Part shown: positions 25,627 to 33,745 of the stretch, piece after piece
Numbering within the stretch: position 1 is the stretch's first letter
Layout of the letters: each line of letters starts with the position of its first letter
NCBI GenBank assembly: GCA_963803425.1
Contig: CAWDMA010000001.1
Span: forward strand, 496,001 to 560,000
Direction: 5' to 3'
Source of the DNA: DASPWW01 sp963803425
GTDB taxonomy: Bacteria > Actinomycetota > Thermoleophilia > Solirubrobacterales > 70-9
Length of the DNA: 64,000 nucleotides
Program-made: the position numbers and the translations under genes
The notes under the pieces: generated by a model
Told to the model about the DNA's origin: nothing
Databases searched by the model: none
Seen by the model: the letters and a program-made list of their open reading frames with translations, nothing else

Positions 25627-26814
25627 CTACGCGCCGTCGCCCGCGGAACCGGAAACCGCCGTCCGCAGCGCCCGGCCGACCTGGTTCAGCGTGACGACGC
25701 CGCGCAGCCGGCCGCTCGCGTCCACCGCGATCAGCGCCCCCAGCCGGCGCAGGTCCTCGTTCCCGAGCAGGCTCTCGAGCGGCTCGTCCTCGCGCACGCG
25801 GAGGCTTTCGGCCGCCTCCGCGTCGGCGACGTGACCGACCGTCTCGGAGGCTCGGAGCTGCTCCGGGACGGCGTCGGCGGCGCCGCGGTTGAGCAGCCCG
25901 CGGAGGTTGTGGGCGCCGTCCACCACCGGGAACCACGGCCACCGGTAGCGCAGGAAGTAGTCGTCGAGCGCGTCGGAGACGCTGAGCTTGTCGGGGATCG
26001 CGACCGGGTCGGCGTCCATCACGTCGGCGACCGTGACGCCGCTGATCCGGCTGGCGACGTCGGACTGGACCTGTGCGGCGCGGGCAGACTGGTACAGGAT
26101 GAACCCGAGGATCCCGAGCCAGATCCCGCCGAGCGGGTCGCCGTCGACCAGCAGGAACAGGCCGAGCGCGATCAGGATCCAGGCGAACACCTGCCCCAGC
26201 GTCGCCGCGAACCTGGTGGCGCTGCTGCGATCACCGGTCACCCGCCATGCGATCGCGCGGGCGATCCGCCCCCCGTCGAGCGGGTAGGCCGGGACCAGGT
26301 TGAAGAGCAGCACGAGCACGTTGATGCTGGTCAGCCACGCGACCACCGCCAGCCCCGGTGACACCCCGTTTGCGTCCTGGACGAGCGCGGCCTCGCGGAA
26401 GTCGGTGGTGCCCGACGCCGCGACCACGATCGCGCCGCCGATGATCACGAGCGCGAGCGTCACCAGCGGCCCCGCGACCGCGATCCTGAACTCGGTCCCT
26501 GGGGAGTCCGGGTCGCGCTGCATCCGGGCGACGCCGCCGAACATCCACAGCGTGATGTCCGAGATCCCGATCCCGTTGCGCATGGCAACGAACGCGTGGC
26601 CGAGCTCGTGCAGCAGGATCGACCCGAAGAAGAGCAGCGCGCTGACCAGCGCCAGCGCGTACGGCCCGATCGAGTCGGAGGAGGTATCGAGCAGCGTCCG
26701 GTAGTAGCTCGACATCCACAGGATGATCAGGAAGAGGACGAAGAACCACGACAGGTCGACCGTGATCCTGATTCCGCGGATCCGAAGCAGAGTCATGCCG
26801 CCGCCGGTAGGCAT
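25627..26814 (-). CDS. Site-2 protease family zinc metalloprotease with CBS pair
   Basis: A membrane metalloprotease of the M50 rhomboid-unrelated S2P group. HELGH (in SILLHELGHAFVAM) carries the zinc ligands and the glutamate, and NLVPAYPLDGGR supplies the third ligand and the conserved NPDG-type motif. About five spans precede a soluble part with two CBS motifs (VTVADVMDADPVAIPDKLSV and later) that may bind adenine nucleotides. ATG 26814 is chosen because TAACAT lies 7 nt upstream, matching the leaderless pattern of this genome; 26796, 26823 and the GTG at 26853 are alternatives. Such proteases cut membrane-embedded anti-sigma factors or signal remnants; the target is unknown. Confidence 0.85.
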   Translation of the reverse strand: MPTGGGMTLLRIRGIRITVDLSWFFVLFLIILWMSSYYRTLLDTSSDSIGPYALALVSALLFFGSILLHELGHAFVAMRNGIGISDITLWMFGGVARMQRDPDSPGTEFRIAVAGPLVTLALVIIGGAIVVAASGTTDFREAALVQDANGVSPGLAVVAWLTSINVLVLLFNLVPAYPLDGGRIARAIAWRVTGDRSSATRFAATLGQVFAWILIALGLFLLVDGDPLGGIWLGILGFILYQSARAAQVQSDVASRISGVTVADVMDADPVAIPDKLSVSDALDDYFLRYRWPWFPVVDGAHNLRGLLNRGAADAVPEQLRASETVGHVADAEAAESLRVREDEPLESLLGNEDLRRLGALIAVDASGRLRGVVTLNQVGRALRTAVSGSAGDGA

Positions 26815-26873
26815 GTGAGCCATGTTACGGGCGGCGGAACCGGGCGGGATCACTCGGTAGCTTTCCGAGCCCG

Positions 26874-28085
26874 ATGGCGGGCGCTGTCACACCCGATGCT
26901 CGCGGGCTCGGGGGCGAGCTCGACCACGGGCGGCTTCGCGCCCAGGTCGAGGCGCTCGCGACGATCCACCGGCCGACCGCCTCGGAGGGTGAGCGCGACG
27001 CGGCGGAGTGGGTGCGCTCGCGGCTCGCCGAGACCGGGATCGATGCCCGGCTCGAGCGTGAGGACTCGAACGGCGGCTACTGGTGGCCGCTCGGCCTGAC
27101 CGCCGCGGCCGCCGGGCTGGCCGGCGTCGCCGCGCTCCGCGGTCGGCGCGCGCTGGGCGCCGCGCTCGGGGCGGCCGCCTGCGCGGCCGCGGTCGACGAC
27201 CTGCCGCCGCGCTCCCGGGCGCTGCGCGGCGTGCTCCCGAAGCGGGACTCGTGGAACGTGGTCGGCCAGCTCGGCCCCGACGACGCCGAGCGCGCCGTGG
27301 TCCTGGTCGCGCACCACGACACCGCCCACGCCGGTCTGGTCTTCCACCCCGCACTGCCCCGGATCGCCGACAGGCTCGGGATCCTGGAGCGCAACGACAC
27401 CAGCCCGCCGCTGATGTGGCCGGTGGTCGGCTGCGGCGCGGTCGTCGCGGCGGGCGCCCTCACCGGAAGCCGCGCCCTGACCCGGATCGGCACGACGCTG
27501 AGCGCGGGGGTCGCGGCGGCGATGGTCGACCTCGGCCTCCGCGAGGCGGTCCCCGGCGCGAACGACAACGCCACCGGGACGGTCGCGATGCTTGTCGTCG
27601 CGCGGGCGCTCGCCGCCCGCCCGCCCGAGGGACTCCGGGTGCTCTTCGTGTCCACCTCGGAGGAGGCGACCTGCGAGGGGATGCACCGGTTCGCCGCCCG
27701 CCACTTGCACGCGCTGCCGCGGGAGAGCACCTTCTTCCTCAACCTCGACACGGTCGGCTCGCCGCACCTGATCGTGCTCCGCGGCGAGGGGATGTTCGGA
27801 GTGAAGGAGTACCCGCCCGCCTCCCTGGAGCTCGCCGACGGGCTCGCCGAGCAGCTCGGGATCTGGCTGTTCCCGAACCTCCGGCTCCGCAACGCGACCG
27901 ACGGCGTGTACCCGCTGAACGCCGGCTACCAGTGCGTCTCGATCGCGTCCTGCACGAAGCTGAAGCAGCCCGCGAACTACCACTGGCCGAGCGACGTTCC
28001 CGAGAACGTCGAGTACGGGACCGTCGCCGATGCGGTCCGGCTCACCGAGGCGATCGTCCGCCGGCTCGACCAGCGCTGGGTGTAG
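26874..28085 (+). CDS. M28 family metallopeptidase with membrane segment
   Basis: A 403-residue zinc peptidase of the aminopeptidase Y/M28 fold. Ligand segments appear in order: VAHHDTAH, GANDNATG, STSEEATCEG (general base Glu-Glu), FLNLDTVG and the distal NYHWPSD. Between the N-terminal third and the peptidase core there is a hydrophobic stretch (WPLGLTAAAAGLAGVAAL) and a second one after residue 170, so it is probably membrane-tethered. TAGCTT ends 10 nt before the ATG, again leaderless. A GNAT gene follows after 7 bp on the same strand. Confidence 0.82.
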   Translation: MAGAVTPDARGLGGELDHGRLRAQVEALATIHRPTASEGERDAAEWVRSRLAETGIDARLEREDSNGGYWWPLGLTAAAAGLAGVAALRGRRALGAALGAAACAAAVDDLPPRSRALRGVLPKRDSWNVVGQLGPDDAERAVVLVAHHDTAHAGLVFHPALPRIADRLGILERNDTSPPLMWPVVGCGAVVAAGALTGSRALTRIGTTLSAGVAAAMVDLGLREAVPGANDNATGTVAMLVVARALAARPPEGLRVLFVSTSEEATCEGMHRFAARHLHALPRESTFFLNLDTVGSPHLIVLRGEGMFGVKEYPPASLELADGLAEQLGIWLFPNLRLRNATDGVYPLNAGYQCVSIASCTKLKQPANYHWPSDVPENVEYGTVADAVRLTEAIVRRLDQRWV

Positions 28086-28092
28086 CCGGGGC

Positions 28093-28524
28093 ATGCGCCG
28101 CGAGCTGCCCGGCGGGTACGAGCTCGACGACGATCCGAGGCGCGTCGACGTGGACGCCGTGCACGACTTCCTCGCCAACCGCTCCTACTGGGCCGCCGGG
28201 CGTCCCCGCGAGCTGGTGGAGCGGCTTGTCCGCGAGGCGACGCGAGTGGTCGGCGCGTACCGGGGAGGCGAGCAGGTCGGGTTCGCCCGCGTCGTGTCCG
28301 ACGGCGTGGTGTTCGCCTACCTTGCGGACGTCTACGTGATTTCCGAGCATCGCCGCCGGGGGGTGGGGCGGGAGATCCTCGTCGAGGCGGTCGAGAACGG
28401 CCCGCACAGCGAGTTGCGATGGTTGCTCGGCACCCAGGACGCGCACGAACTCTACGCGCGACTCGGCTTTGGACCACCGTCCCGACTGATGATGGAGCGC
28501 CCACCTCCGGCCGAACGCGGCTGA
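28093..28524 (+). CDS. GNAT family N-acetyltransferase
   Basis: A 143-residue acetyltransferase. The acetyl-CoA binding motif is seen in VYVISEHRRRGVGREILVEA (R/Q-x-x-G-x-G/A form) and the C-terminal beta strand in LLGTQDAHELYARLGF is diagnostic of small GNAT enzymes such as those related to arginine or polyamine acetylation. ATG at 28093. It is 7 bp after the M28 gene and its stop is followed at once by the start region of the ATPase gene, so all three are probably co-transcribed. Acceptor substrate unknown. Confidence 0.88.
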   Translation: MRRELPGGYELDDDPRRVDVDAVHDFLANRSYWAAGRPRELVERLVREATRVVGAYRGGEQVGFARVVSDGVVFAYLADVYVISEHRRRGVGREILVEAVENGPHSELRWLLGTQDAHELYARLGFGPPSRLMMERPPPAERG

Positions 28525-28563
28525 GTGGCCGTCCGGCTGGACCCCGACTACCATGGAGAGATC

Positions 28564-30537
28564 ATGGGGGGACGCTCCGGGAGGACCTCCACGCGACAGC
28601 ATCAGGCCCCGCTCGTCGACCGCGCCCGGGAGCTCGAGGCGGGCCGGCGGATGCTGGACGCCAAGGCCGGCTTCTCGGTCCTGTTCCTCCACGGGCCCGG
28701 GGGGATCGGCAAGAGCGCCCTGTGTGGCGCGCTGACGCGGCTCGCGTCGGAATCCGGGCGCCCGGTGCTCGAGCTCGATGCGCGCGCCGTTCCGCCGAGC
28801 CCGGACGGCCTGGCGGACGCGCTCGAGGCGGCCCGCGGGCGTGCCAGACCGCTGATCGTGATCGACAGCTTCGAGCTGATCGAATCGAGCGGGGCACGGT
28901 TGCGAGACGAGCTGATTCCAGCATTGCCCGACGGCAGCGTCGTTGTGATCGCGGGGCGGGCGCCTCCCGATCGCGGCTGGTTCCGTGGATCGTGGAGCGA
29001 GCACGTGGAGCAGATCCGCCTCGGCCCGCTGCCCGATGCACCCGCCGCCGAACTGGTGGCGGCGCGTGGCGTCGAGGGAGAGGCCGCCTCACGGGTGCTC
29101 GAGTGGGGGCGGGGCCATCCGCTGGCGCTCGGCCTCGCGGCGGAGATCGCCTCGCAGGACGGAGGATGGCTGCCGGGGGAGGAGATGGCGCCGGACGCCC
29201 TGGTCGACGCTCTGGTTCGTCGCCTCGGCGAGGCCGATGTCGGCGCCGCGCACCTGCCGGCGCTGCGGGCGGCGGCGATCGCTCGCTCCACGACCCCGGC
29301 CCTGCTGGCGGCCGCGCTGCCCGAGCATGACGGCGGCGCCGAGTGGGCGTGGCTGGCGGGCCGCAGCTTCGCCGAGCCGGTCGGAGATGGAATCGCGCTC
29401 CACGCCCTGCTGCGGGACGCGGTCCGCGCGGACCTGAAGCGCCGCGACCCGCTGCTCGAGGCCGACCTGAAGCGCCGGATTGCGGATCACGTGTACGAGG
29501 CCGCCGAGAGCTCCGGCGAGCTGAACCGGGTGCTCGACCTCTCCCACCTGATCGAGGATCCGGGGCTGCGGTGGGGGTTCACGTGGGAATCGTCGGCGCG
29601 GTGGCAGCTCGACACCCCGCGCCCCGGGGACGCGGAGGAGATCGATCGGGCGCTCGCCGCGCCGTCGGTGCCGCCGTTCGGAGGCGGCGTCGACACGTGG
29701 GAGATAACACGGCCGTTCTTCGAGCGGATGCCTGAGCTCGGTGTGGTCGTCAGGGACGCGGGCGGAGCGATCACGGGATTCACGTTCGTCCCCACGACCG
29801 CGGTGGACGACACCGAGCTCGAGGCGGCGCCGCTGCTCGGGCCCTGCCTGCGCCACGCCCGCACGCTCGAGCCGCGCGGCGAGGCGGTGATCATGCCCTA
29901 CATGTGCGACCTGACCGGCGATCCCGCCTCCGGGATCATCGGCATGCTCGCCAACGCCGCCCTGCTTCGCTCCTCGCACTCGAACCCGCGCTACACGTAC
30001 ATGACGATAGATCGGGGGATCGAGCTCGGTCGGGCGTTCGCGGAAGCAGCCGGTGCCGAGCGGGTTCCCGGGCTCGACACCACGGTCGGGTCGCTGCGCG
30101 TGGATGCGTGGCTGATCGACTTCGGCCCCGGTGGATTCCTCGCCAATCAGCGGGATCTCGTGTACCGGGAGTTGAACCGGGAGCCGCCGCCCCGCCCTGC
30201 GGAGCGGGGCGAGTCCGTGCGGGCCGAGGAGGTCCGCGACGCGCTTCGCCACCTGCGAAGCCCGGTCCAGCTCGCTCGCAGCCCGCTCGCTGCCGGCGGC
30301 GGCGTCGAGGAGCGCGCCGCCTCTGTCCGAGCGCTGCTCGACGCCGCTGCGCAGCGGGCGTTCGGCGACGACCCCACCGACGAGCTGCTTCGGGACGTGC
30401 TCAAGCGCGGATACCTCGAGCCGGCCGCCAGCCACGAGCTCGCCGCAAACGAGCTGCACCTGTCCCGAACGGCGTACTTCCGCCGACTCAAGCAGGCCGT
30501 CCAGCGGATCTCCGAGTACCTCTCCGGGGGTGAGTAG
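28564..30537 (+). CDS. STAND-type P-loop ATPase with C-terminal HTH, putative regulator
   Basis: A 657-residue protein. Walker A is GPGGIGKS (about residues 44-51) and Walker B is LIVIDSFE; a winged-helix/ARM-like middle follows (LGPLPDAPAAELVAARGV, VLEWGRGHPLALGLAAEI), as in STAND ATPases such as LuxR-family regulators of the MalT kind. A GNAT-like segment may fill the centre (GVVVRDAGGAITGFTFVP). The C-terminus (AANELHLSRTAYFRRLKQAV) looks like a helix-turn-helix. ATG 28564 with GGAGAG before it; a GTG at 28525 next to the GNAT stop is an alternative. It sits directly before two exported-protein genes that share an upstream sequence, which makes them candidate targets. Confidence 0.6.
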   Translation: MGGRSGRTSTRQHQAPLVDRARELEAGRRMLDAKAGFSVLFLHGPGGIGKSALCGALTRLASESGRPVLELDARAVPPSPDGLADALEAARGRARPLIVIDSFELIESSGARLRDELIPALPDGSVVVIAGRAPPDRGWFRGSWSEHVEQIRLGPLPDAPAAELVAARGVEGEAASRVLEWGRGHPLALGLAAEIASQDGGWLPGEEMAPDALVDALVRRLGEADVGAAHLPALRAAAIARSTTPALLAAALPEHDGGAEWAWLAGRSFAEPVGDGIALHALLRDAVRADLKRRDPLLEADLKRRIADHVYEAAESSGELNRVLDLSHLIEDPGLRWGFTWESSARWQLDTPRPGDAEEIDRALAAPSVPPFGGGVDTWEITRPFFERMPELGVVVRDAGGAITGFTFVPTTAVDDTELEAAPLLGPCLRHARTLEPRGEAVIMPYMCDLTGDPASGIIGMLANAALLRSSHSNPRYTYMTIDRGIELGRAFAEAAGAERVPGLDTTVGSLRVDAWLIDFGPGGFLANQRDLVYRELNREPPPRPAERGESVRAEEVRDALRHLRSPVQLARSPLAAGGGVEERAASVRALLDAAAQRAFGDDPTDELLRDVLKRGYLEPAASHELAANELHLSRTAYFRRLKQAVQRISEYLSGGE

Positions 30538-30549
30538 GGACGGCCGTCC
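30538..30549. terminator. Palindrome at the end of the ATPase gene
   Basis: GGACGGCCGTCC is a perfect 12-bp palindrome immediately after the ATPase stop and 11 bp before the stop of the convergent exported protein gene. Candidate bidirectional terminator; no T tract. Confidence 0.3.
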
Positions 30550-30560
30550 AGCGCCGGCCG

Positions 30561-32318
30561 CTATCGCTTCTTCTTCAGCTTCACCGGCGTGCTCTGCTTG
30601 TTCGGCTGGCCGCCGTCGGGCGTGTAGGTGACCTCGGCGGAGACCTTCGCCTTGCCCCTCTTGCGCAGCTTCCGCTTCGCCTTCCCGCGGGACTTGACCT
30701 TCAGCTTCACCGTGATCCCGGCGCCGGCCGCCGTCGCACCGGCCTGCTCGGTGACCGGCTTCACCTTGTCGCCTCCCAGCACGACTGCTCCCGGCCCCGG
30801 GACCTCGACGGTCAGCGTCGCCGTTCCCTTTCTCTTGTTCCGCTTCGTCTTCCCGAAGCTGAACTCGTTCGAGACCGCCGCCGGGGGGCCGCCGCCGGCG
30901 GGCGGAGGCGGCGAAGCGAGCTCGAAGGCGCCGCTGTCACATGCCGGGCCCTTCGGGCGCCCCACCCCCCGCTGGTCGATGCTCGGCGGGGGGCAGGCCC
31001 CGGCTGGCCACGCGTCGTGCGCCGGGCTGTTGGCGGGGATCGCGTGCGTCTTCGTCGGCCCGCCGTTGGCGCTCAGGGGGCCGATCAGAGGGTTGCTGTT
31101 CGGCTTGTCCCCCGGGCCGTCGAGGTTGCAGGAATCGCCGGTCTCGACGTTGTAGCCGAGCGATGTCACGGTCCCCGCGGACGAGCAGATCTCCGGTACC
31201 CCGGGGTAGGCGAGTATCGAGCCCTCGAGCGTCAGGGTGGTGGCGGGAAAGCCCACGATCGCGTCGCCGTTCAGCGTCGAGGCGGACATGTCGGTGGTGG
31301 TGCCGCCGGTGAGCAGCAGGATCGCCTCGTCACCGTTGCCGGAGAAGGTGCTGTTCTCGATCGTCGTGTCGCCGAGGATCGCCATCCCGTCGGCGGCGAA
31401 CGGCCCGCCGTCGGCGGTGTTCTGAGCGACCGTGCTCTGCCGCAGCGTGAACCCGCCGACGCTGCTGCGGAAGATTCCGCCGCCCCGCCCGTCGGAGTGG
31501 TTGCCCTCGAAAGTCGAATCCTCGACCGTGGTAGTGATCCCCGCAAAGAGGCCTCCTCCCGCGGTTCCGGCCGGCAGCGGGTTCTCGGCTCTCGCTTGGT
31601 TGCCGGCGATCGTCGATCGGGTGAGCACGAGTGACGCGCCGGAGACGGCGCCCTGGGAGATGCCACCGCCGACGGGACCCGCCGGGTCGTCGCCGGTGTT
31701 CTCGACGACGTTCTGGGAGATCACCGAGTCCTCGATCCTCATCGTGCGAAACCCCCCCGCCGCGGAGACGCCGCCCCCGGCGTTCTGCAGCCCGAGCGTA
31801 GGAGTGGTGGCGGTGTTGTCCGTGATCCTGGTCCGCCTGAGAATTGTGGTGCCGCTGCTCCCGGCGTCCAACACGCCGCCGCCGCTGGCGTCGCTCTCGG
31901 TCGCGCCGGCGGCGACACCGCCCGTGACCGCGAGATCCCGGACCGTCACATCTTCGTCGGAGACGTCCAGCTTGAAGACGCGATCGACACCGGTCTGCTG
32001 GACCGTGGTCGCGTTCCTTCCGGCGCCGGCGATCGTGGCGCCGTCGGTCACCACGAGCTGGCCGAGGTCGAGCTGCACGGTTCCGGCGGGGACCGTGATC
32101 AGGTCGTCGTCGGTCGTGCTCGCGTTCGACTCCTCGGTCGCCGCGCGCAGGGTGCAATTGCCGGCGCCGTCGTCGCAGTTTCCGTCGCCCGGGCTCGCAT
32201 CGCTCGCGTCCGCACTCGAATTGACCGCAAACGTGGCGGCGGCCGCGGGCTGCGCGGAAGCGAGTGCGATCACGAGTGCGATCGCGGTACCAGCCACCCT
32301 GCGCAAGCTGCGTGCCAT
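30561..32318 (-). CDS. Exported right-handed beta-helix (CSLREX/choice-of-anchor type) protein
   Basis: A 585-residue exported protein: signal peptide (MARSLRRVAGTAIALVIALA...PAAA-A), then the CSLREX-like motif CTLRAATEESNAS near residue 55 which marks these proteins, followed by many short turns with repeated NNTA/TVEDS/NxSxxG patterns (for example STIAGNQARAEN, STFSGNGDEAILL) typical of pectate-lyase-like beta helices. Near residue 440 is NPLIGPLSANGGPTKTHA, seen in choice-of-anchor Q proteins, and the last 110 residues form an Ig-like lysine-rich domain ending KLKKKR. A surface or secreted binding protein is likely. ATG 32318. Confidence 0.8.
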   Translation of the reverse strand: MARSLRRVAGTAIALVIALASAQPAAAATFAVNSSADASDASPGDGNCDDGAGNCTLRAATEESNASTTDDDLITVPAGTVQLDLGQLVVTDGATIAGAGRNATTVQQTGVDRVFKLDVSDEDVTVRDLAVTGGVAAGATESDASGGGVLDAGSSGTTILRRTRITDNTATTPTLGLQNAGGGVSAAGGFRTMRIEDSVISQNVVENTGDDPAGPVGGGISQGAVSGASLVLTRSTIAGNQARAENPLPAGTAGGGLFAGITTTVEDSTFEGNHSDGRGGGIFRSSVGGFTLRQSTVAQNTADGGPFAADGMAILGDTTIENSTFSGNGDEAILLLTGGTTTDMSASTLNGDAIVGFPATTLTLEGSILAYPGVPEICSSAGTVTSLGYNVETGDSCNLDGPGDKPNSNPLIGPLSANGGPTKTHAIPANSPAHDAWPAGACPPPSIDQRGVGRPKGPACDSGAFELASPPPPAGGGPPAAVSNEFSFGKTKRNKRKGTATLTVEVPGPGAVVLGGDKVKPVTEQAGATAAGAGITVKLKVKSRGKAKRKLRKRGKAKVSAEVTYTPDGGQPNKQSTPVKLKKKR

Positions 32319-32349
32319 CGCGTCAAGTGATGCAGGCTTGGCACGTCTT

Positions 32350-32374
32350 GTCAGTACCGATCTGGTCCCTACCT
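32350..32374. promoter_or_regulatory. Upstream sequence shared by two exported-protein genes, copy 1
   Basis: GTCAGTACCGATCTGGTCCC and the following bases up to 32374 match the sequence at 33721-33745 in 19 of 25 positions. It lies 32 bp upstream of the ATG of the beta-helix gene. Read on the coding strand it ends GGTACTGAC. A protein binding site or shared promoter element is likely; the adjacent ATPase/HTH protein is a candidate factor. Inference. Confidence 0.4.
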
Positions 32375-32400
32375 CGATCCGCCGGCGGGGTGCGGGGCGT

Positions 32401-33654
32401 CTACCGCTTCAGCTTCACCTTCAGCGTGGAGGCCGGCGAGGAGTTGCCCGCGGCGTCGGACGCGGTCGCGGTCACGGTGACCCTCGACTTCTTTCCCTTC
32501 TTGAATGCCCGCTTCACTCGCTTCGAGGCGTTCTTCGGCAGGTCCAGGGTGAGCGCTTCGGTGTGGCCGGCCGCGACGTCGGCACTCGCCGGCGTCAGGT
32601 CGTATCGCTTCTTGCCGGCGGCGGCCGCCGAGGAGCCGGGCACCTTCGGGACCTTGACCGTGGCGCCCACCTCGACGTGGCACGCCGTGTTGCAGCTCAC
32701 CTCGACCTCGACCCTTCTCCGTGAGGTCTGCCTCGGCTCCCCGCTCAGCTCCAGCTCGGGAATGGTCGTTTCCGGGCTGGCGGGCGGCTGCAGGGAGTCG
32801 ACCGCGACCCCGCTCGGGAATGGGCCCAGGAGGCCTGTGCCGCCGCGGCTGTCCCCGTGGATGAAGCTGGAGCTCACCATCGCGCCGCTCAGGTTGGCGC
32901 GTCCGATCGTGTTGGCCGGCCAGCTCGTCCAGTAGACCTGCGAATCGTTCACGTCGACGTCGTAGGCGAAGTCCGGCCCCGAGATGAACGCGGTGTTCAC
33001 GCTCGCGGGGTTGCCGTCGATGCTCGCTCGGCCGACGGTCCCGTCGGAGGCGCCGGTCCAGAACACGTGCGAGGAGTTGATCGCCACTCCGGGGCCGACG
33101 GGCGCCTTCACGTCCAGCCAGTCCTCGTTCGCGGCGCCGCAGTTGATCGCGGCGCGGCCGATGGTCCGGTGGGGCTCGTTCGCCCAGTAGACGTGAGTGG
33201 CGCTCGCGGCAACGTCGTACGGACCGACGATCCCGGTGATGCAGTTCTGGGCGACGCCGTCGCTCTTCCGGATCGCCTTGACGCCGGAGCTCATCCCGTA
33301 GAACACGTGGGTGCCGCTCGGAGCAAGGCCGACGGGATCTTCCCCCGGGACAGGGGCGAAGTTGCGCTCCACACCGGTGCCGTCGAGCCTGGCGCGCCGA
33401 ATCACGTCCTCGGAGTCGGGCAACGTGTCGTACGTCCAGTAGATGTGGGTGCTGTCGACCGCGATGCTTCCGTCGGCCGGACCCCGCTTGGCGGGAATGA
33501 AGTTCTGGTTCACCCCCGTGCCGTCGAGGTTCGCGCGACCGATAGAGTGGCTGGCGTTGTTGACCCAGTACACGTATGCCCCGGCGGGGGTCGCGTGCAG
33601 GGCTGTCACGGCCGCGGTCGACGCGAGTCCGGCGACGAGCGCAGTCATCCGCAC
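32401..33654 (-). CDS. Exported YWTD-type beta-propeller-like protein
   Basis: A 417-residue exported protein. The signal peptide (TALVAGLASTAAVTALHATPAGA) is followed by six or seven repeats of about 45 residues, each with YW or FW then IGRA (VYWVNNASHSIGRANLDGTG, IYWTYDTLPDSEDVIRRARL, VYWTSWPANTIGRANLSG), the hallmark of low-density-lipoprotein-receptor-like beta propellers. The last 120 residues form a separate domain with cysteine-linked strands and a lysine-rich tail resembling that of the neighbouring beta-helix protein. GTG 33654 or ATG 33648 could be the start. Surface binding role inferred. Confidence 0.78.
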   Translation of the reverse strand: MRMTALVAGLASTAAVTALHATPAGAYVYWVNNASHSIGRANLDGTGVNQNFIPAKRGPADGSIAVDSTHIYWTYDTLPDSEDVIRRARLDGTGVERNFAPVPGEDPVGLAPSGTHVFYGMSSGVKAIRKSDGVAQNCITGIVGPYDVAASATHVYWANEPHRTIGRAAINCGAANEDWLDVKAPVGPGVAINSSHVFWTGASDGTVGRASIDGNPASVNTAFISGPDFAYDVDVNDSQVYWTSWPANTIGRANLSGAMVSSSFIHGDSRGGTGLLGPFPSGVAVDSLQPPASPETTIPELELSGEPRQTSRRRVEVEVSCNTACHVEVGATVKVPKVPGSSAAAAGKKRYDLTPASADVAAGHTEALTLDLPKNASKRVKRAFKKGKKSRVTVTATASDAAGNSSPASTLKVKLKR

Positions 33655-33720
33655 CCACCACCGATTCGCCTTGGCGTCTCCACGTACGATGGCGCGACGG
33701 TAGGCGCCGGCGCGCGGGCA

Positions 33721-33745
33721 GTCAGTACCGACTTGGTGCCGATCT
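33721..33745. promoter_or_regulatory. Upstream sequence shared by two exported-protein genes, copy 2
   Basis: GTCAGTACCGACTTGGTGCC at 33721-33740 and a few following bases repeat the element at 32350, here 67 bp upstream of the propeller gene and touching the last base of the AidB-like gene. The different distance to the two start codons suggests an activator or repressor site rather than a core promoter. Confidence 0.4.
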
